Assembly: GCF_007752935.1 (NCBI RefSeq) | Contig: NZ_CP036319.1 | Location: forward strand, 2,356,001-2,420,000 | DNA length: 64,000 bases | Source of the DNA: Crateriforma conspicua | Lineage (GTDB): Bacteria > Planctomycetota > Planctomycetia > Pirellulales > Pirellulaceae | Direction of reading: 5' to 3' | Shown: positions 35,515-44,375 of the stretch, in pieces | Position numbering within the stretch: position 1 is the first letter of the stretch | Layout of the letters: each line of letters starts with the position of its first letter | Program-made: the position numbers and the translations under genes | Notes under the pieces: model-generated | What the model was told of the DNA's origin: nothing | Database searches by the model: none | The model's input: the letters and a program-made list of their open reading frames with translations, nothing else

Positions 35515-35604
35515 ACGACCGAAAGCCAGCGAAGGCGGACTTTCGGTCGTCGCAAGTCATGTTGAGATGACGATCAATTTTGGATCTGCAAAACGATCGT
35601 CATC
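35515..35604 (-). terminator. Two successive inverted repeats after nrdJ
   Basis: Arms GATGACGATC/GATCGTCATC (35566-35575 and 35595-35604, 19-nt loop) start 11 nt past the nrdJ stop. A second pair ACGACCGAAAG/CTTTCGGTCGT (35515-35525 and 35540-35550, 14-nt loop) follows. Both are perfect. Neither has a T tract, so termination is plausible but not certain. Confidence 0.5.
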
Positions 35605-35615
35605 CCGACGCTGGT

Positions 35616-38600
35616 TCAGCTACAGCCCATGCTGTTGCCACAGTTGTGGCATAGATAGCAGTTGCCGTTTCGCACGGTGATGCTGCCACAGTTGTCACAA
35701 CTGGGGGCATCGATTTGGAAGCGTGCGAATTGCTCCGTTTGGCCGGCGGGATTGTTGCCGTCGGACACGATGTCCAGCGATGCGTGTCCGTTGCCATTGC
35801 TTTGTCCGTTGCCGTTACCAATACCGTTGGACGGGCTGGCGGACTTGCCGTTTCCAGCGGCCGGTTTCTCGGTGGCCGGTGGTGTGGAACTGACGCGACC
35901 GGATAGACCAGGGATGTCTTTCAGGTTTTGTTGCAGGGCGGCTCGTTCGGCCAGTTGGACTGCGGCGGCGGCACCGTCACGCAGTTCACGCATCACGGGA
36001 CTTTGGTTGACGGCGACTTCCGGGCCGTTGCCCGCACTGCCGCCAGGGTTCACGCTGCCGGTGGGCACGTTTTGGTTGCCTTCACCGCTCATGAAGGTCA
36101 GACCCAGCCAACGCGCGATGTAATCCACGACGCTCTTCGCGATCCGGATGTCCTTGTTGGACGTGTGACCCATCGGTTCAAAGCGTGTGTGGCTGAACTT
36201 GTTGACCAACACTTCCAGCGGGACGCCGTACTGCAGGGCGATCGACAGTGCGGTGCCGAAGCTGTCCATGATGCCGCCGATGGTGGATCCTTCTTTCGCC
36301 ATCGTGATGAAGATTTCACCGGGCCGACCATCGGGATACAGACCCACACACAGATAGCCTTCGTGACCGGCGATGCTGAACTTGTGCGTCAAGCTTTGGC
36401 GGGTGTCGTTCAGACGTTCACGCCGCGGTTTGTAGACGACCTTCTCCACCGTCTTGGTGACGACCTTGGCTTCACCGGATGCTTCGGCCTTGCCGTCGTC
36501 GGACTTGGTATTCAGCGGTTGCGATTGCTTGCTGCCGTCGCGATAGATGGCGATCGCCTTCAGGCCCAGTTCCCAGCCCCAGAAATAGGCGTCGGCGATG
36601 TCTTGCGGGGTCACATCGTTGGGCATGTTGACCGTTTTGCTGATCGCACCCGACAGGAACGGCTGGGCGGCGGCCATCATCGTGACGTGGGCACGCCACG
36701 CGATGCTGCGGACGCCGTTGGCCGCTTTGAAGGCACAATCGAAAACGGGCAGGTGTTCGGCTTGTAGGTCCGGTGCACCTTCGATCGTGTCGTTTTCGTC
36801 GATGAACTTCAGGATCGAATCGATTTGTTCGCTTTGATAGCCCAGCTTGTCCAAGCCGCGGCGGACCGTCTGGTTGACGATCTTCAACATGCCGCCGCCG
36901 GCCAGTTGCTTGTACTTCACCAACGCGATGTCCGGCTCGATGCCGGTCGTGTCACAGTCCATCATGAAGCTGATCGTGCCGGTGGGGGCCAACACGGTCG
37001 CTTGGGCGTTGCGGAATCCGTAACGTTCGCCGATTTCGCAAACGTCGTCCCACAGTTTGGCGGCGGCTTCCTTCAATTCGCTGGGGCCGTCGTCGTTGAT
37101 GTCGTCGCAGGCTTCGCGGTGCATCCGCATCACGTTCAGCATCGGCTTTTCGTTTTCCGCATACGCTTCGAACGGACCGACAACACCGGCCAATTCGGCG
37201 CTGGTGCGGTTGGCTTCGCCGTGCAGGATGGAGGTCAGCGAACCGCACAGACCACGAGCCGCGTCGCTGTCGTACGGCAGACCCGATGACATGATCACGC
37301 TGCCCAAGTTGCTGTAACCCAGACCCAGCGGGCGGAAACGATGACTGTTGCGAGCAATCGGCTCGGTCGGATAGCTGGCGTGATCGACCAAGATTTCTTG
37401 GGCGATAAAGAACAGACGTGCGGCGGCGCGGAAACGCTTGACGTCAAAGCTGCCGTCTTCGCCCAAGAACTTCATCAAGTTGATGCTGGCCAGGTTGCAC
37501 GCCGTGTCGTCCAGGAACATGTATTCGCTGCACGGATTGGACGCGTTGATGTCGCCGCTGTTGGGGCACGTGTGCCACTTGTTGATCGTCGTGTCGTACT
37601 GGACGCCGGGATCGCCACAGTGCCACGCACATTCGGCCATCTTGTTCAGCAGTTCTTTGGCATCGTACGACGGCGCGTCGACGGTCGGTTTGTCGGTGAC
37701 CCAGCGGGTCTGCCACTGGCCGCCCGCCCGGACCGTTTCCATGAAGTCGTCGGTCACACGCACCGACAGGTTGGCGTTTTGGAAACAAACGCTGCTGTAG
37801 GCTTCGCCGTTGAAGTTGCTTTCGTAGCCTTCGCGGATCAGGGCGTGTGCCTTTTGTTCTTCCTTCCACTTGCATTCGATGAATTCCAGCACGTCGGGGT
37901 GCCAGACCTTCAGCGATTGCATCTTGGCCGCACGACGAGTCTTTCCGCCGCTCTTGATGACACCGGCGATGGAGTCATAAACCCGCATGAAGGACAGCGG
38001 GCCGGACGGGGTGCCGCCACCGGACAGCTTTTCACGTTGGCTGCGGATCGTCGACAAGTCGGTGCCGGTACCGCTGCCGAACTTGAACAACATCGCCTCG
38101 CTGCACGCCAGACGCATGATGTCTTCCATGTTGTCGTCGACGCTTTGGATGAAACACGCCGAACCCTGCGGAAACTCGTAGGGGTTTTCCGGCTGTAGCG
38201 TTTCGTCGCTGGTCCGGTCCCAGTGCCAGTTGCACTTGTCGCCCACCACGCCGTATTGCGGGTACAGGCCGACGTTGAACCACACGGGACTGTTGAACGC
38301 GCCGTGTTGGTGCAGGCACAACCACGTCAGGTCACGATAGAACCGGTCGCCGTCTTCGGCGGAATCAAAGTAACCGTCTTCCAAGCCCCAGTCGGTGATC
38401 GTGCGGGTGACGCGGTGGATCAGTTGGCGGACCGACCGTTCACGTTCGGTACCGTTCTTGGGATCGCCATAAAAATACTTCGAAACCACGACGTTGGTGG
38501 CCAGTTGGCTCCACGACGATGGGACTTCGCAATCGGTTTGCTCGAACAGCGGTTTGCCGTTCTCGTCCTTGATCGCCGCACTACGCAGTTCCCAGGTGGT

Positions 38601-38786
38601 GGTTTCGAAAGGCGTCGAATCGTTCTGGGGGCAGAAAACCGTATCGATTTTCAGTCCCGAGCGATCTGTACGCAACGCATCGCTGAACCGTTGCCGGGCA
38701 TAGGCGACACCATGTTCGGCATTGACCTTCTCCAGAGCCGGGTCGGAACTTTCCTTGCGATCGGATGCGGGCAGAACAGTAGCCAT
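35616..38786 (-). CDS. nrdJ: Adenosylcobalamin-dependent (class II) ribonucleotide reductase
   Basis: 1056 aa from ATG 38786. It is a single-chain B12-type reductase: SACFIQS at 209-215 and TACNLASINL at 428-437 hold the redox cysteine pair, NPCSEYMF at 417-424 gives the active-site N-x-C-x-E, and KSGGKTRRAAKMQ is characteristic of this NrdJ group. Residues ~800-870 carry a TSCPD-like region (TRQSLTHKFSIAGHEGYLCV), followed by a Gly/Asn linker and a C-terminal zinc-ribbon with CDNCGS ... CYLCHNCGN and final Cys. It makes deoxynucleotides without oxygen dependence. A promoter and two NrdR-like boxes lie upstream, and inverted repeats downstream. Confidence 0.96.
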   Translation of the reverse strand: MATVLPASDRKESSDPALEKVNAEHGVAYARQRFSDALRTDRSGLKIDTVFCPQNDSTPFETTTWELRSAAIKDENGKPLFEQTDCEVPSSWSQLATNVVVSKYFYGDPKNGTERERSVRQLIHRVTRTITDWGLEDGYFDSAEDGDRFYRDLTWLCLHQHGAFNSPVWFNVGLYPQYGVVGDKCNWHWDRTSDETLQPENPYEFPQGSACFIQSVDDNMEDIMRLACSEAMLFKFGSGTGTDLSTIRSQREKLSGGGTPSGPLSFMRVYDSIAGVIKSGGKTRRAAKMQSLKVWHPDVLEFIECKWKEEQKAHALIREGYESNFNGEAYSSVCFQNANLSVRVTDDFMETVRAGGQWQTRWVTDKPTVDAPSYDAKELLNKMAECAWHCGDPGVQYDTTINKWHTCPNSGDINASNPCSEYMFLDDTACNLASINLMKFLGEDGSFDVKRFRAAARLFFIAQEILVDHASYPTEPIARNSHRFRPLGLGYSNLGSVIMSSGLPYDSDAARGLCGSLTSILHGEANRTSAELAGVVGPFEAYAENEKPMLNVMRMHREACDDINDDGPSELKEAAAKLWDDVCEIGERYGFRNAQATVLAPTGTISFMMDCDTTGIEPDIALVKYKQLAGGGMLKIVNQTVRRGLDKLGYQSEQIDSILKFIDENDTIEGAPDLQAEHLPVFDCAFKAANGVRSIAWRAHVTMMAAAQPFLSGAISKTVNMPNDVTPQDIADAYFWGWELGLKAIAIYRDGSKQSQPLNTKSDDGKAEASGEAKVVTKTVEKVVYKPRRERLNDTRQSLTHKFSIAGHEGYLCVGLYPDGRPGEIFITMAKEGSTIGGIMDSFGTALSIALQYGVPLEVLVNKFSHTRFEPMGHTSNKDIRIAKSVVDYIARWLGLTFMSGEGNQNVPTGSVNPGGSAGNGPEVAVNQSPVMRELRDGAAAAVQLAERAALQQNLKDIPGLSGRVSSTPPATEKPAAGNGKSASPSNGIGNGNGQSNGNGHASLDIVSDGNNPAGQTEQFARFQIDAPSCDNCGSITVRNGNCYLCHNCGNSMGCS

Positions 38787-39023
38787 GACTTTTGAAGACT
38801 CCTAAAGGTCGTCCGTGAACGCCGGGGGTGTGAAGTTGGTACGCGGTCCTCGCGTCACACCCGATCGACGTCGCTGCGAAAATAGAAACAAGACTTGCCC
38901 AACACATCTGATCGCCCCGACCACGAGTCGTTGCACACTTTCGGCCCCTTAAGTCCATCGGAGGGATCGGAAAATTCCATCTTTCCCGCAGAGTGGTTGA
39001 AATCGGCCGAATCGGTAATGCCA

Positions 39024-39071
39024 GCACTACCGGTAGTGCATTCTAGGCTCGTGAAGCACTAGATGTGGGTC
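39024..39071 (-). promoter_or_regulatory. Pair of NrdR-box-like operators for nrdJ
   Basis: Box 1 (39024-39039) is the perfect palindrome GCACTACCGGTAGTGC; its arms CACTA...TAGTG match the NrdR consensus ACACWATATATWGTGT at 10 of 16 positions. Box 2 (39056-39071, GCACTAGATGTGGGTC) is weaker, 9 of 16. Their starts are 32 bp apart, about three helical turns, the usual NrdR spacing. They lie just downstream of the promoter, suited to repression. Confidence 0.6.
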
Positions 39072-39081
39072 AACGCAGGGG

Positions 39082-39109
39082 ATGATAGGGATCCCGGCGT
39101 CGCTGTCAA
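39082..39109 (-). promoter_or_regulatory. Strong sigma70-type promoter of nrdJ
   Basis: On the minus strand TTGACA (39109-39104) is a full -35 match, and TATCAT (39087-39082) is a 5-of-6 -10 at 16-bp spacing. An A/T tract (39110-39117) upstream could act as an UP element. The implied start is near 39075, leaving a ~290-nt leader before nrdJ. Confidence 0.65.
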
Positions 39110-39688
39110 CAAAAATTTGCCGTCGGCCCTAAGTCATTGAAACAGAATGCTTTACGGCAGATTCGGCGAAACAGCCCGATCGTCGCCACCGTCCCGCCGA
39201 TGCGCGCAAAGCCAAGCCGCATGAAGGTTTACAGAAATTTGCTAGCAAATTCCGACAAGCCGTGGAAAACTTGTCAAGAAAAACAAAATTCTCCAGCCCA
39301 ATCGACGCGGCCCGCAGGACCCTTTGGTTTTGACACCCGCGGATCGCCCCCAGTCTTCCCTTTGAACGGCGCAGACTGCACGGGTCGCAAACGTGCCTTT
39401 TCAAACAGGCCGGCTTCTGGAGGCCACTGGGTCGGAGCGATCGGGCTGTGGGCACCGCGGGATTGAAATCCGCCGCGGACGATGGGGCGACCCCCGCGGC
39501 CAAAGATTATCCCAGACTTCAAACTTTCTTCGCCATCAGCCCGACGTGCGGCGATTGGTCAACTAGGATTTTGACGTGGATCGGCCGTTTTCGATGTGGC
39601 TTGTTTGCCTGGCCCGAGGCTACCGGTCCCGCCATCGTCGCGTTGAACGCAACCGTTTCTGACACGTCCCCCTCGGATCGTCCCGTTG

Positions 39689-40273
39689 ATGCCCCGCGTC
39701 CTTTTGACCGCTTTCGAGCCGTATGACCGCTGGAAAGACAATGCCAGTTGGCAGGCGTTGGTGGAATTGACCAACTGGTACGATGGGCCCGCGCAATTGG
39801 TCACCCGACGTTATCCGGTGGATCTGTCGGAAATGAGCCACCGGTTGCGGGAAGACCTGCATCAGGGATTCGATTTGGCCATCCATTTGGGCCAGGCCCC
39901 TGGTTCGGCGGTGATCCGGCTGGAATCCGTCGGATTGAACCTGCGAAGCGACGGAACCCCGCTGATTCCGAACGCCCCCGAAGCGTACCGGACGGCTTTG
40001 CCCCTGGACGCGGTCGCCGACGCGTTGAAAGCCGCGGGCATCCCTGGGCGGGTGTCGCACCACGCGGGGACGTTTTTGTGCAACGCGGCTCTTTATCTCA
40101 GCCAGCATTATGGCCAGTCCTTCGGCATGTCGACGCAAAGCGTGTTTGTGCACCTGCCGCTGACTCCGGCGCAAGTGGCCGCGGATTCGCAGGATTTCGC
40201 CAGCATGAGTTCGCAGTTGTCCGCCGCGGCGATCGCGATGACCATCGCTCGGTTGACCGAACGCGTCGCCTGA
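39689..40273 (+). CDS. pcp: Pyroglutamyl-peptidase I-like (peptidase C15)
   Basis: 194 aa from ATG 39689 (TTG 39686 precedes it). The fold opens with VLLTAFEPYDRWKDNASW, and the triad is visible: Glu in IRLESVGLN, Cys in HHAGTFLCNAALY and His in VFVHLPLTPAQ. It removes N-terminal pyroglutamate from peptides in the cytoplasm. Slightly shorter than the 215-aa E. coli/Bacillus enzymes. Not in an operon. Confidence 0.88.
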   Translation: MPRVLLTAFEPYDRWKDNASWQALVELTNWYDGPAQLVTRRYPVDLSEMSHRLREDLHQGFDLAIHLGQAPGSAVIRLESVGLNLRSDGTPLIPNAPEAYRTALPLDAVADALKAAGIPGRVSHHAGTFLCNAALYLSQHYGQSFGMSTQSVFVHLPLTPAQVAADSQDFASMSSQLSAAAIAMTIARLTERVA

Positions 40274-40461
40274 GAGGCGGCAGCGCACGACCGCCAGGTG
40301 ACCCGGCCAAGTCCGCAAAGCAGTTTTTTGACGGTCGGGGGTAAAGATATGACGGTCGTTCGGCCGATACCGGTTGTGACGAGCGTTTCGGACAGCAGTC
40401 CGAAGCGTGTTTCACACATTTCAGATTGACTGTGGAAGCCAATCCGCGAAGGCGAGAATCG

Positions 40462-40698
40462 ATGACCCGCATCACGAAAAAACAACGATTGACCGGCGGT
40501 GCCTTGCTGACCCTGATCATCGGTTCGACGTTGGCTGCGGCCACGGGGTGCCAGTCCAGCATCAACGGCCAGACGTTGCCCAGCGCGTACTACCTACAGG
40601 ACGACGTGCAATACTTCCCGGTCGGTCCGGAATTCAAGCTTTCGCGTGAAGCCGCGGCATTGCAGGCCGCTCGCGCCGAAGAAAAAGCCAACCGCTGA
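40462..40698 (+). CDS. Small lipoprotein
   Basis: 78 aa from ATG 40462; ATG 40426 upstream is less likely. A hydrophobic stretch (GGALLTLIIGSTLAAATGC) ends in a lipobox with Cys27 followed by QSS. The mature chain is only ~52 residues, with TLPSAYYLQDDVQYFPVGPE and an Ala/Glu/Arg-rich helix. This pattern is common in small planctomycete lipoproteins of unknown role. Confidence 0.75.
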   Translation: MTRITKKQRLTGGALLTLIIGSTLAAATGCQSSINGQTLPSAYYLQDDVQYFPVGPEFKLSREAAALQAARAEEKANR

Positions 40699-40840
40699 TC
40701 CGAAGCCGACCGCGGTTGCGGTTTGCTTTGTTGCCATGCCGGGATCGCATCCAGTAGCGTAGATGCGATCCTGACGCAGGACGTGGACATTGCCTAGGGT
40801 CCGCGTCGCCAATCGGGCGGTGTGCCGATATCATGCGGCC

Positions 40841-41290
40841 ATGAACAAGCCACATTCCAACGCGCACCGTTTCTTTCCGGCCGCCGCTCTGGTCGCCGTG
40901 ACCTTCTTTCTAGGGTCCACGCCGGGCTGTCGTGACGCCACGGTCACAAGCCCCGCGACGACCGACGATGTCGCCGTGTCGACCGGACCGGTGACCGTCG
41001 AAGTCATTTCGGACGATTCCAACCAGACGGTCACCATCGATGATGTGGCCGAAGGCACAACGTTGGAAGACGTCATGCGACAGGTCGAATCACTGGACGT
41101 CGGTGTCACCGGCAGCGGCGAAATGGCATTCGTCGACAGCATGCTGGGGCAGGCAACCGGGACCGAAGGCGGCTGGACGTTCAAAGTCGACGGCGAATTT
41201 TCCAAGCTGGGCATCGGATCGGTCAAGCTGAGCCCGCCGACCACCGTGACGTGGGCCTACAGCGATTGGCCCGACGCGGCGTCGGAGTAA
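40841..41290 (+). CDS. DUF4430-like (transcobalamin C-terminal-like) lipoprotein
   Basis: 149 aa from ATG 40841 (ATG/other starts upstream at 40790 rejected because the signal peptide starts at 40841). The signal ends FFLGSTPGC, a lipobox. The mature domain has VEVISDDSNQTVTIDDV, EGTTLEDVMRQVESL, GGWTFKVDGEFSKLGIG and VTWAYSDW, the beta-grasp layout of DUF4430. Related domains form part of transcobalamin-type cobalamin binders, but cobalamin binding here is not shown. Anchored in a membrane, probably facing the periplasm. Confidence 0.72.
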   Translation: MNKPHSNAHRFFPAAALVAVTFFLGSTPGCRDATVTSPATTDDVAVSTGPVTVEVISDDSNQTVTIDDVAEGTTLEDVMRQVESLDVGVTGSGEMAFVDSMLGQATGTEGGWTFKVDGEFSKLGIGSVKLSPPTTVTWAYSDWPDAASE

Positions 41291-41349
41291 GACGTATTCG
41301 TCGGGGCTTTGGGGCGGAACATCGGCAGCCGGTCGAGGTTACGCACGGC

Positions 41350-41928
41350 TTAAGACGGAAGCGAAGCGGGCTGGTTGGCGATTTGACGCATCCAATCTTG
41401 GACTTTGGTCAGGGTCGGAAACTGTGACGCGATCCCCGCGATGCCGATGGCGGGAAAGATCAGGAACAGCAGATCGCCTTGAAGCATCATCAGGATGCTG
41501 CCCATCACGCCAACGCCTTCGAAAATTGCGCTGGTCACGATCCGCGCCGCTTGGTCGCCGCCGGACAGATAACGCATCGGGCCTTCTATCGGATCGTCGC
41601 CGTCGGGCACGGTAAATCCGCCGGGCTGTTCAGCGCGAAAACGCTGTACGGCCGCTTTGCGGATGGTGGGCGGAAGGAAGAAGGCGGCGGCCAGGCTGAT
41701 GGCGGTGAACGCCGTTGCGATGCCCGGCAGGACCAAGTCCCCGGCACCGGCGGGTTCACGTTCCTCGGCCGCCAATTCCTGGGCCACTGTTTCTCTCTGG
41801 TCGGCCGATGACAGGGTCAAGTAGGTCATCACCGCGGCGATCAGGATCAAGCCTTGGATCAGAGCGAACGTGATGATCTGGCCGATTCGGATCAGTGCAG
41901 AAAACGTCGGGGTGGGCTGGGCGTCCAT
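41350..41928 (-). CDS. Small membrane protein of unknown function
   Basis: 192 aa from ATG 41928. Hydrophobic segments lie at ~13-37 (IGQIITFALIQGLILIAAVM), ~64-86 (LVLPGIATAFTAISLAAAFF), and ~135-166 (AIFEGVGVMGSILMMLQGDL and LLFLIFPAIGIAGI), giving about four membrane passes. Charged loop EEREP and a C-terminal helix VQDWMRQIANQ follow. Family not recognised. Confidence 0.7.
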   Translation of the reverse strand: MDAQPTPTFSALIRIGQIITFALIQGLILIAAVMTYLTLSSADQRETVAQELAAEEREPAGAGDLVLPGIATAFTAISLAAAFFLPPTIRKAAVQRFRAEQPGGFTVPDGDDPIEGPMRYLSGGDQAARIVTSAIFEGVGVMGSILMMLQGDLLFLIFPAIGIAGIASQFPTLTKVQDWMRQIANQPASLPS

Positions 41929-41997
41929 GGTGGCGTCGGTCTTGTGGGAAATCGTGTTCGGTGATGCAAGGCTTGCGTGTTGTTCGCAAACGCGGTG

Positions 41998-42921
41998 TCA
42001 GGGTCGCACGTTGTACTTGGGGCTGCGGCTGCGGATCAATTCGCTTTCATACGCCCGTCGCATGGCCGATTTCGATGCCGGCGAATCGGCGGCAAAGACG
42101 TGCAGTTCCACCGAGACGTTCTCGGATCGAGGACTCTGTAGCATCATCGCCAGCGCCGCGTTGTGGCTGCCGTCAAAGTGTTGTTTCAAACGTTCGGCCA
42201 GATTCACGGCTTCGCCGATGTAAAGGTAACCGCTGGCGTCTTTGAACAAGTAGACGCCCGGTCGCGTTGGGACGTCGGTTTGTTTCAGTTCGTCCAGCGA
42301 ATACGTTGTGACTTCGCGTTGCCAGTCGGCGACCTGCAGCACCAATTCCGGTCGCAGCCGACGCGTCTTGCGCAGCCGCAGCAGTGTCCGCCGCACGGCA
42401 TAGGCGTCAACGTCGGGGGAAAGCTTGCGTGCTTCTTCGGTCAGCTCGCGATACGTGCGTGGGTCGGCCAGTAATTGATCGGTCGTCATGCGGTGTCGGT
42501 CCATCACCGCACGTCCGGCCATCTCGGCGATCACCTGCACGTCATCATCGACCGGTTTGGCACGCCGCGTCGCCGATGTCGTCAGCTTGCCGGCTTTGCG
42601 AAGCCCCAACAGCCGCAGGAAAAGTTGACGCTGTTGATCGTCCGTCCATGTCGATGTGTCTTGAAGGCCAGCGATTTGCGCGACCGCTTTCAAGAAATCG
42701 GCACGCAAGTCGTCTCGCACCAACAACTCATCACTGCTGAATCCTTGCGACGACCGTGCGAAGGCTTCGTCGATGACCGTATCTGGTGCAACCGCATCGC
42801 TCGTGGCTTGGGGCGCATCCGCGAACGACTGGCCGGATATCGAAATGGCCAAGGCGATGCCGACCAAGATCGTCACGACAGACGATGGGCGTGATCGTCG
42901 TGCTGAGTGGTGGATCGGCAT
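41998..42921 (-). CDS. Exported protein with C-terminal GIY-YIG nuclease domain
   Basis: 307 aa from ATG 42921; ATG 42981 or 43092 are alternatives but would bury the signal. Residues ~8-36 form a signal peptide (RRSRPSS, then VVTILVGIALAISI, ending SFA-DAP). A helical middle region carries no known domain. At ~220-307 is a GIY-YIG domain: GVYLFKDASGYLYIGEAVNL, then ERLKQH and ESELIRSRSPKYN, so the Tyr pair, Arg and C-terminal Glu are all present. GIY-YIG enzymes cut DNA; an exported one is unusual. Possible role in extracellular or periplasmic DNA processing (inference). Confidence 0.78.
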   Translation of the reverse strand: MPIHHSARRSRPSSVVTILVGIALAISISGQSFADAPQATSDAVAPDTVIDEAFARSSQGFSSDELLVRDDLRADFLKAVAQIAGLQDTSTWTDDQQRQLFLRLLGLRKAGKLTTSATRRAKPVDDDVQVIAEMAGRAVMDRHRMTTDQLLADPRTYRELTEEARKLSPDVDAYAVRRTLLRLRKTRRLRPELVLQVADWQREVTTYSLDELKQTDVPTRPGVYLFKDASGYLYIGEAVNLAERLKQHFDGSHNAALAMMLQSPRSENVSVELHVFAADSPASKSAMRRAYESELIRSRSPKYNVRP

Positions 42922-43009
42922 CGGTGCCTGGGCAAACGACGGTTGGGGGCTACGATTGTCGGTCGATATTGTTTGTGACATGCACCCGAGTTTACCCCAA
43001 GCCGATGTC

Positions 43010-44008
43010 ATGCGAATCGTGTTGTGTTTTCCGGTGACCGATAGCCAGGTGGCGCGGATTGCCGAAACGGTCCCCGATGCGGAAGTCGTCAATGCCGGTC
43101 AATCGCGGATCGACGAACTGTTGCCCACCGCGGACATCTTCATCGGTCACGCCAAAGTCCCCGTGAATTGGGATCGTGTGCTGGATGCGGGGCGTCTGCG
43201 CTGGATCCAATCGTCGGCGGCCGGGCTGGACCACTGCTTGGTGCCCGGGGTGATCGAAAACGATTCGATCATCGTCAGCAGTGCGTCGGGGCTGTTCGCA
43301 CCCCAAGTCGCCGAACAGACGTTTGCGTTATTGTTCGGTGTGATCCGACGGGCACCGGTGTTCTTCAACGCTCGCAAAGTTCGCGACTTTTCACGCCAGC
43401 CGACCGATGATCTGCGTGGTAAGACGGTCGGTATCGTCGGGCTGGGCGGCAACGGTCGCGCGATCGCGGACATGTTGTCGCCCTGGGACGTGCGTGTCGT
43501 CGCCACGGATTTCTATCCCGTCGATCGTCCGGGGTCGGTGGAAACGTTGTGGCCGGCGGACCGGTTGAATGATTTGCTGGACATCAGCGATGTGGTGATC
43601 CTTGCGATCCCGCTGAACGAAAACACCGACGGCATGTTCGACGAAGCGGTGTTCAACCGAATGAAACGCGGCAGCTACTTGATCAACGTGGCCCGCGGTC
43701 GCGTGGTCAAGGAATCGGCTTTGGTCGCGGCACTTCGCAGTGGGCGTTTGGCCGGCGCTGGGCTGGATGTCACCGAGGTCGAACCGTTACCCGCGGACAG
43801 CCCGCTTTGGGATGATCCCAAAGTGATGATTTCACCTCACATCGGCGCACAGTCGTTTCGTCGTGTCAGCGATACCGTCGATCTCGCGTGCATCAATTTG
43901 AAACGCTTCGTCGCCGGACAGCAGCCCTACAATGTGGTCGACAAGCGGTTGGGCTTTCCCCATCCGGCGGACGTCTATCGCCCGTGCACCGAGAACCCGA
44001 ACGGATGA
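43010..44008 (+). CDS. D-2-hydroxyacid dehydrogenase family protein
   Basis: 332 aa from ATG 43010 (MRIVLCFPVTD). ATG 42980 adds ten residues, and ATG 42773 lies inside the divergent GIY-YIG gene. Rossmann motif GIVGLGGNGRAIADML lies at ~143-158. Substrate Arg is in NVARGRVV, the active Glu follows LDVTEVEPL, and His is in ISPHIGAQS. Reaction: NAD(P)-linked reduction of 2-keto acids. Exact substrate unknown. A 67-aa frame follows nine bases later. Confidence 0.9.
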   Translation: MRIVLCFPVTDSQVARIAETVPDAEVVNAGQSRIDELLPTADIFIGHAKVPVNWDRVLDAGRLRWIQSSAAGLDHCLVPGVIENDSIIVSSASGLFAPQVAEQTFALLFGVIRRAPVFFNARKVRDFSRQPTDDLRGKTVGIVGLGGNGRAIADMLSPWDVRVVATDFYPVDRPGSVETLWPADRLNDLLDISDVVILAIPLNENTDGMFDEAVFNRMKRGSYLINVARGRVVKESALVAALRSGRLAGAGLDVTEVEPLPADSPLWDDPKVMISPHIGAQSFRRVSDTVDLACINLKRFVAGQQPYNVVDKRLGFPHPADVYRPCTENPNG

Positions 44009-44017
44009 TGGGATTCA

Positions 44018-44221
44018 ATGAGCAGTAGTCAAAGACGTATCGTGCCGGCTGACGCGATCATCGAGAAAGGCCACGGACACGCAAGTCCGATTTTGCTGCC
44101 CGCCAAGCCCGAATCTCGCAAAGACTTTGTCACCGAATTCAACGAGACTTACGCCGCGTTGGGGTGGCGAATCGAGTGGAATGAAGACGGGACGATCCGC
44201 TGGCCCGGAAAAAAACGCTGA
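44018..44221 (+). CDS. Short hypothetical protein
   Basis: 67 aa, nine bases after the dehydrogenase stop, so probably in the same transcript. It is hydrophilic (VPADAIIEKGHGHASPILLP, KDFVTEFNETYAAL, WNEDGTIRWPGKK) and reads like a folded small protein rather than noise. No family recognised. Confidence 0.6.
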   Translation: MSSSQRRIVPADAIIEKGHGHASPILLPAKPESRKDFVTEFNETYAALGWRIEWNEDGTIRWPGKKR

Positions 44222-44250
44222 TCGGGTTCGTTTGTGCGCGTTTGTGTTTT

Positions 44251-44350
44251 CTCTCACGGAGTCACGAAGGCACGGAGGAGGAGAGAGGGTGAGGAAGGCT
44301 AGGGATCGGATTCCGTGAAATCTCCGTGCCTTGGTGCCTTTGTGCGAGGT
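44251..44350 (+). repeat. Palindromic repeat family, copy A
   Basis: 100 bp, opening CTCTCACGGAGTCACGAAGG and ending in the near-complement of that arm (CTCCGTGCCTTGGTGCC, then TTTGTGCGAGGT). About 50 bases of spacer hold GGAGGAGAGAGGGTG. A direct copy follows at 44376, and the same arms recur at 60138-60540. Confidence 0.85.
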
Positions 44351-44375
44351 CACCGATTGCGGGTGCTGCTGTTTT

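Larger units (their letters stand above)
38787..39688. other. 902-bp region between nrdJ and pcp
   Basis: Holds the nrdJ promoter and NrdR-like boxes (separate entries) and a 16-bp perfect palindrome AATTTGCTAGCAAATT at 39236-39251. No cobalamin riboswitch was found: I could not identify a B12-box-like core. Frames at 39129-39503 (-) and 39448-39726 (+) show no domain and are not called. Confidence 0.5.

Noticed and set aside
38787-39023. Cobalamin riboswitch expected ahead of a B12-dependent reductase
   Set aside because: No B12-box-like core or surrounding paired stems could be found in the leader.
39129-39503. 124-aa minus-strand frame in the nrdJ-pcp gap
   Set aside because: No recognisable domain, mixed Arg/Ser/Cys composition typical of chance frames in GC-rich DNA.
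41998-43092. Longer GIY-YIG product starting at 43092
   Set aside because: It would overlap the start of the divergent dehydrogenase gene and place the signal peptide in the interior.
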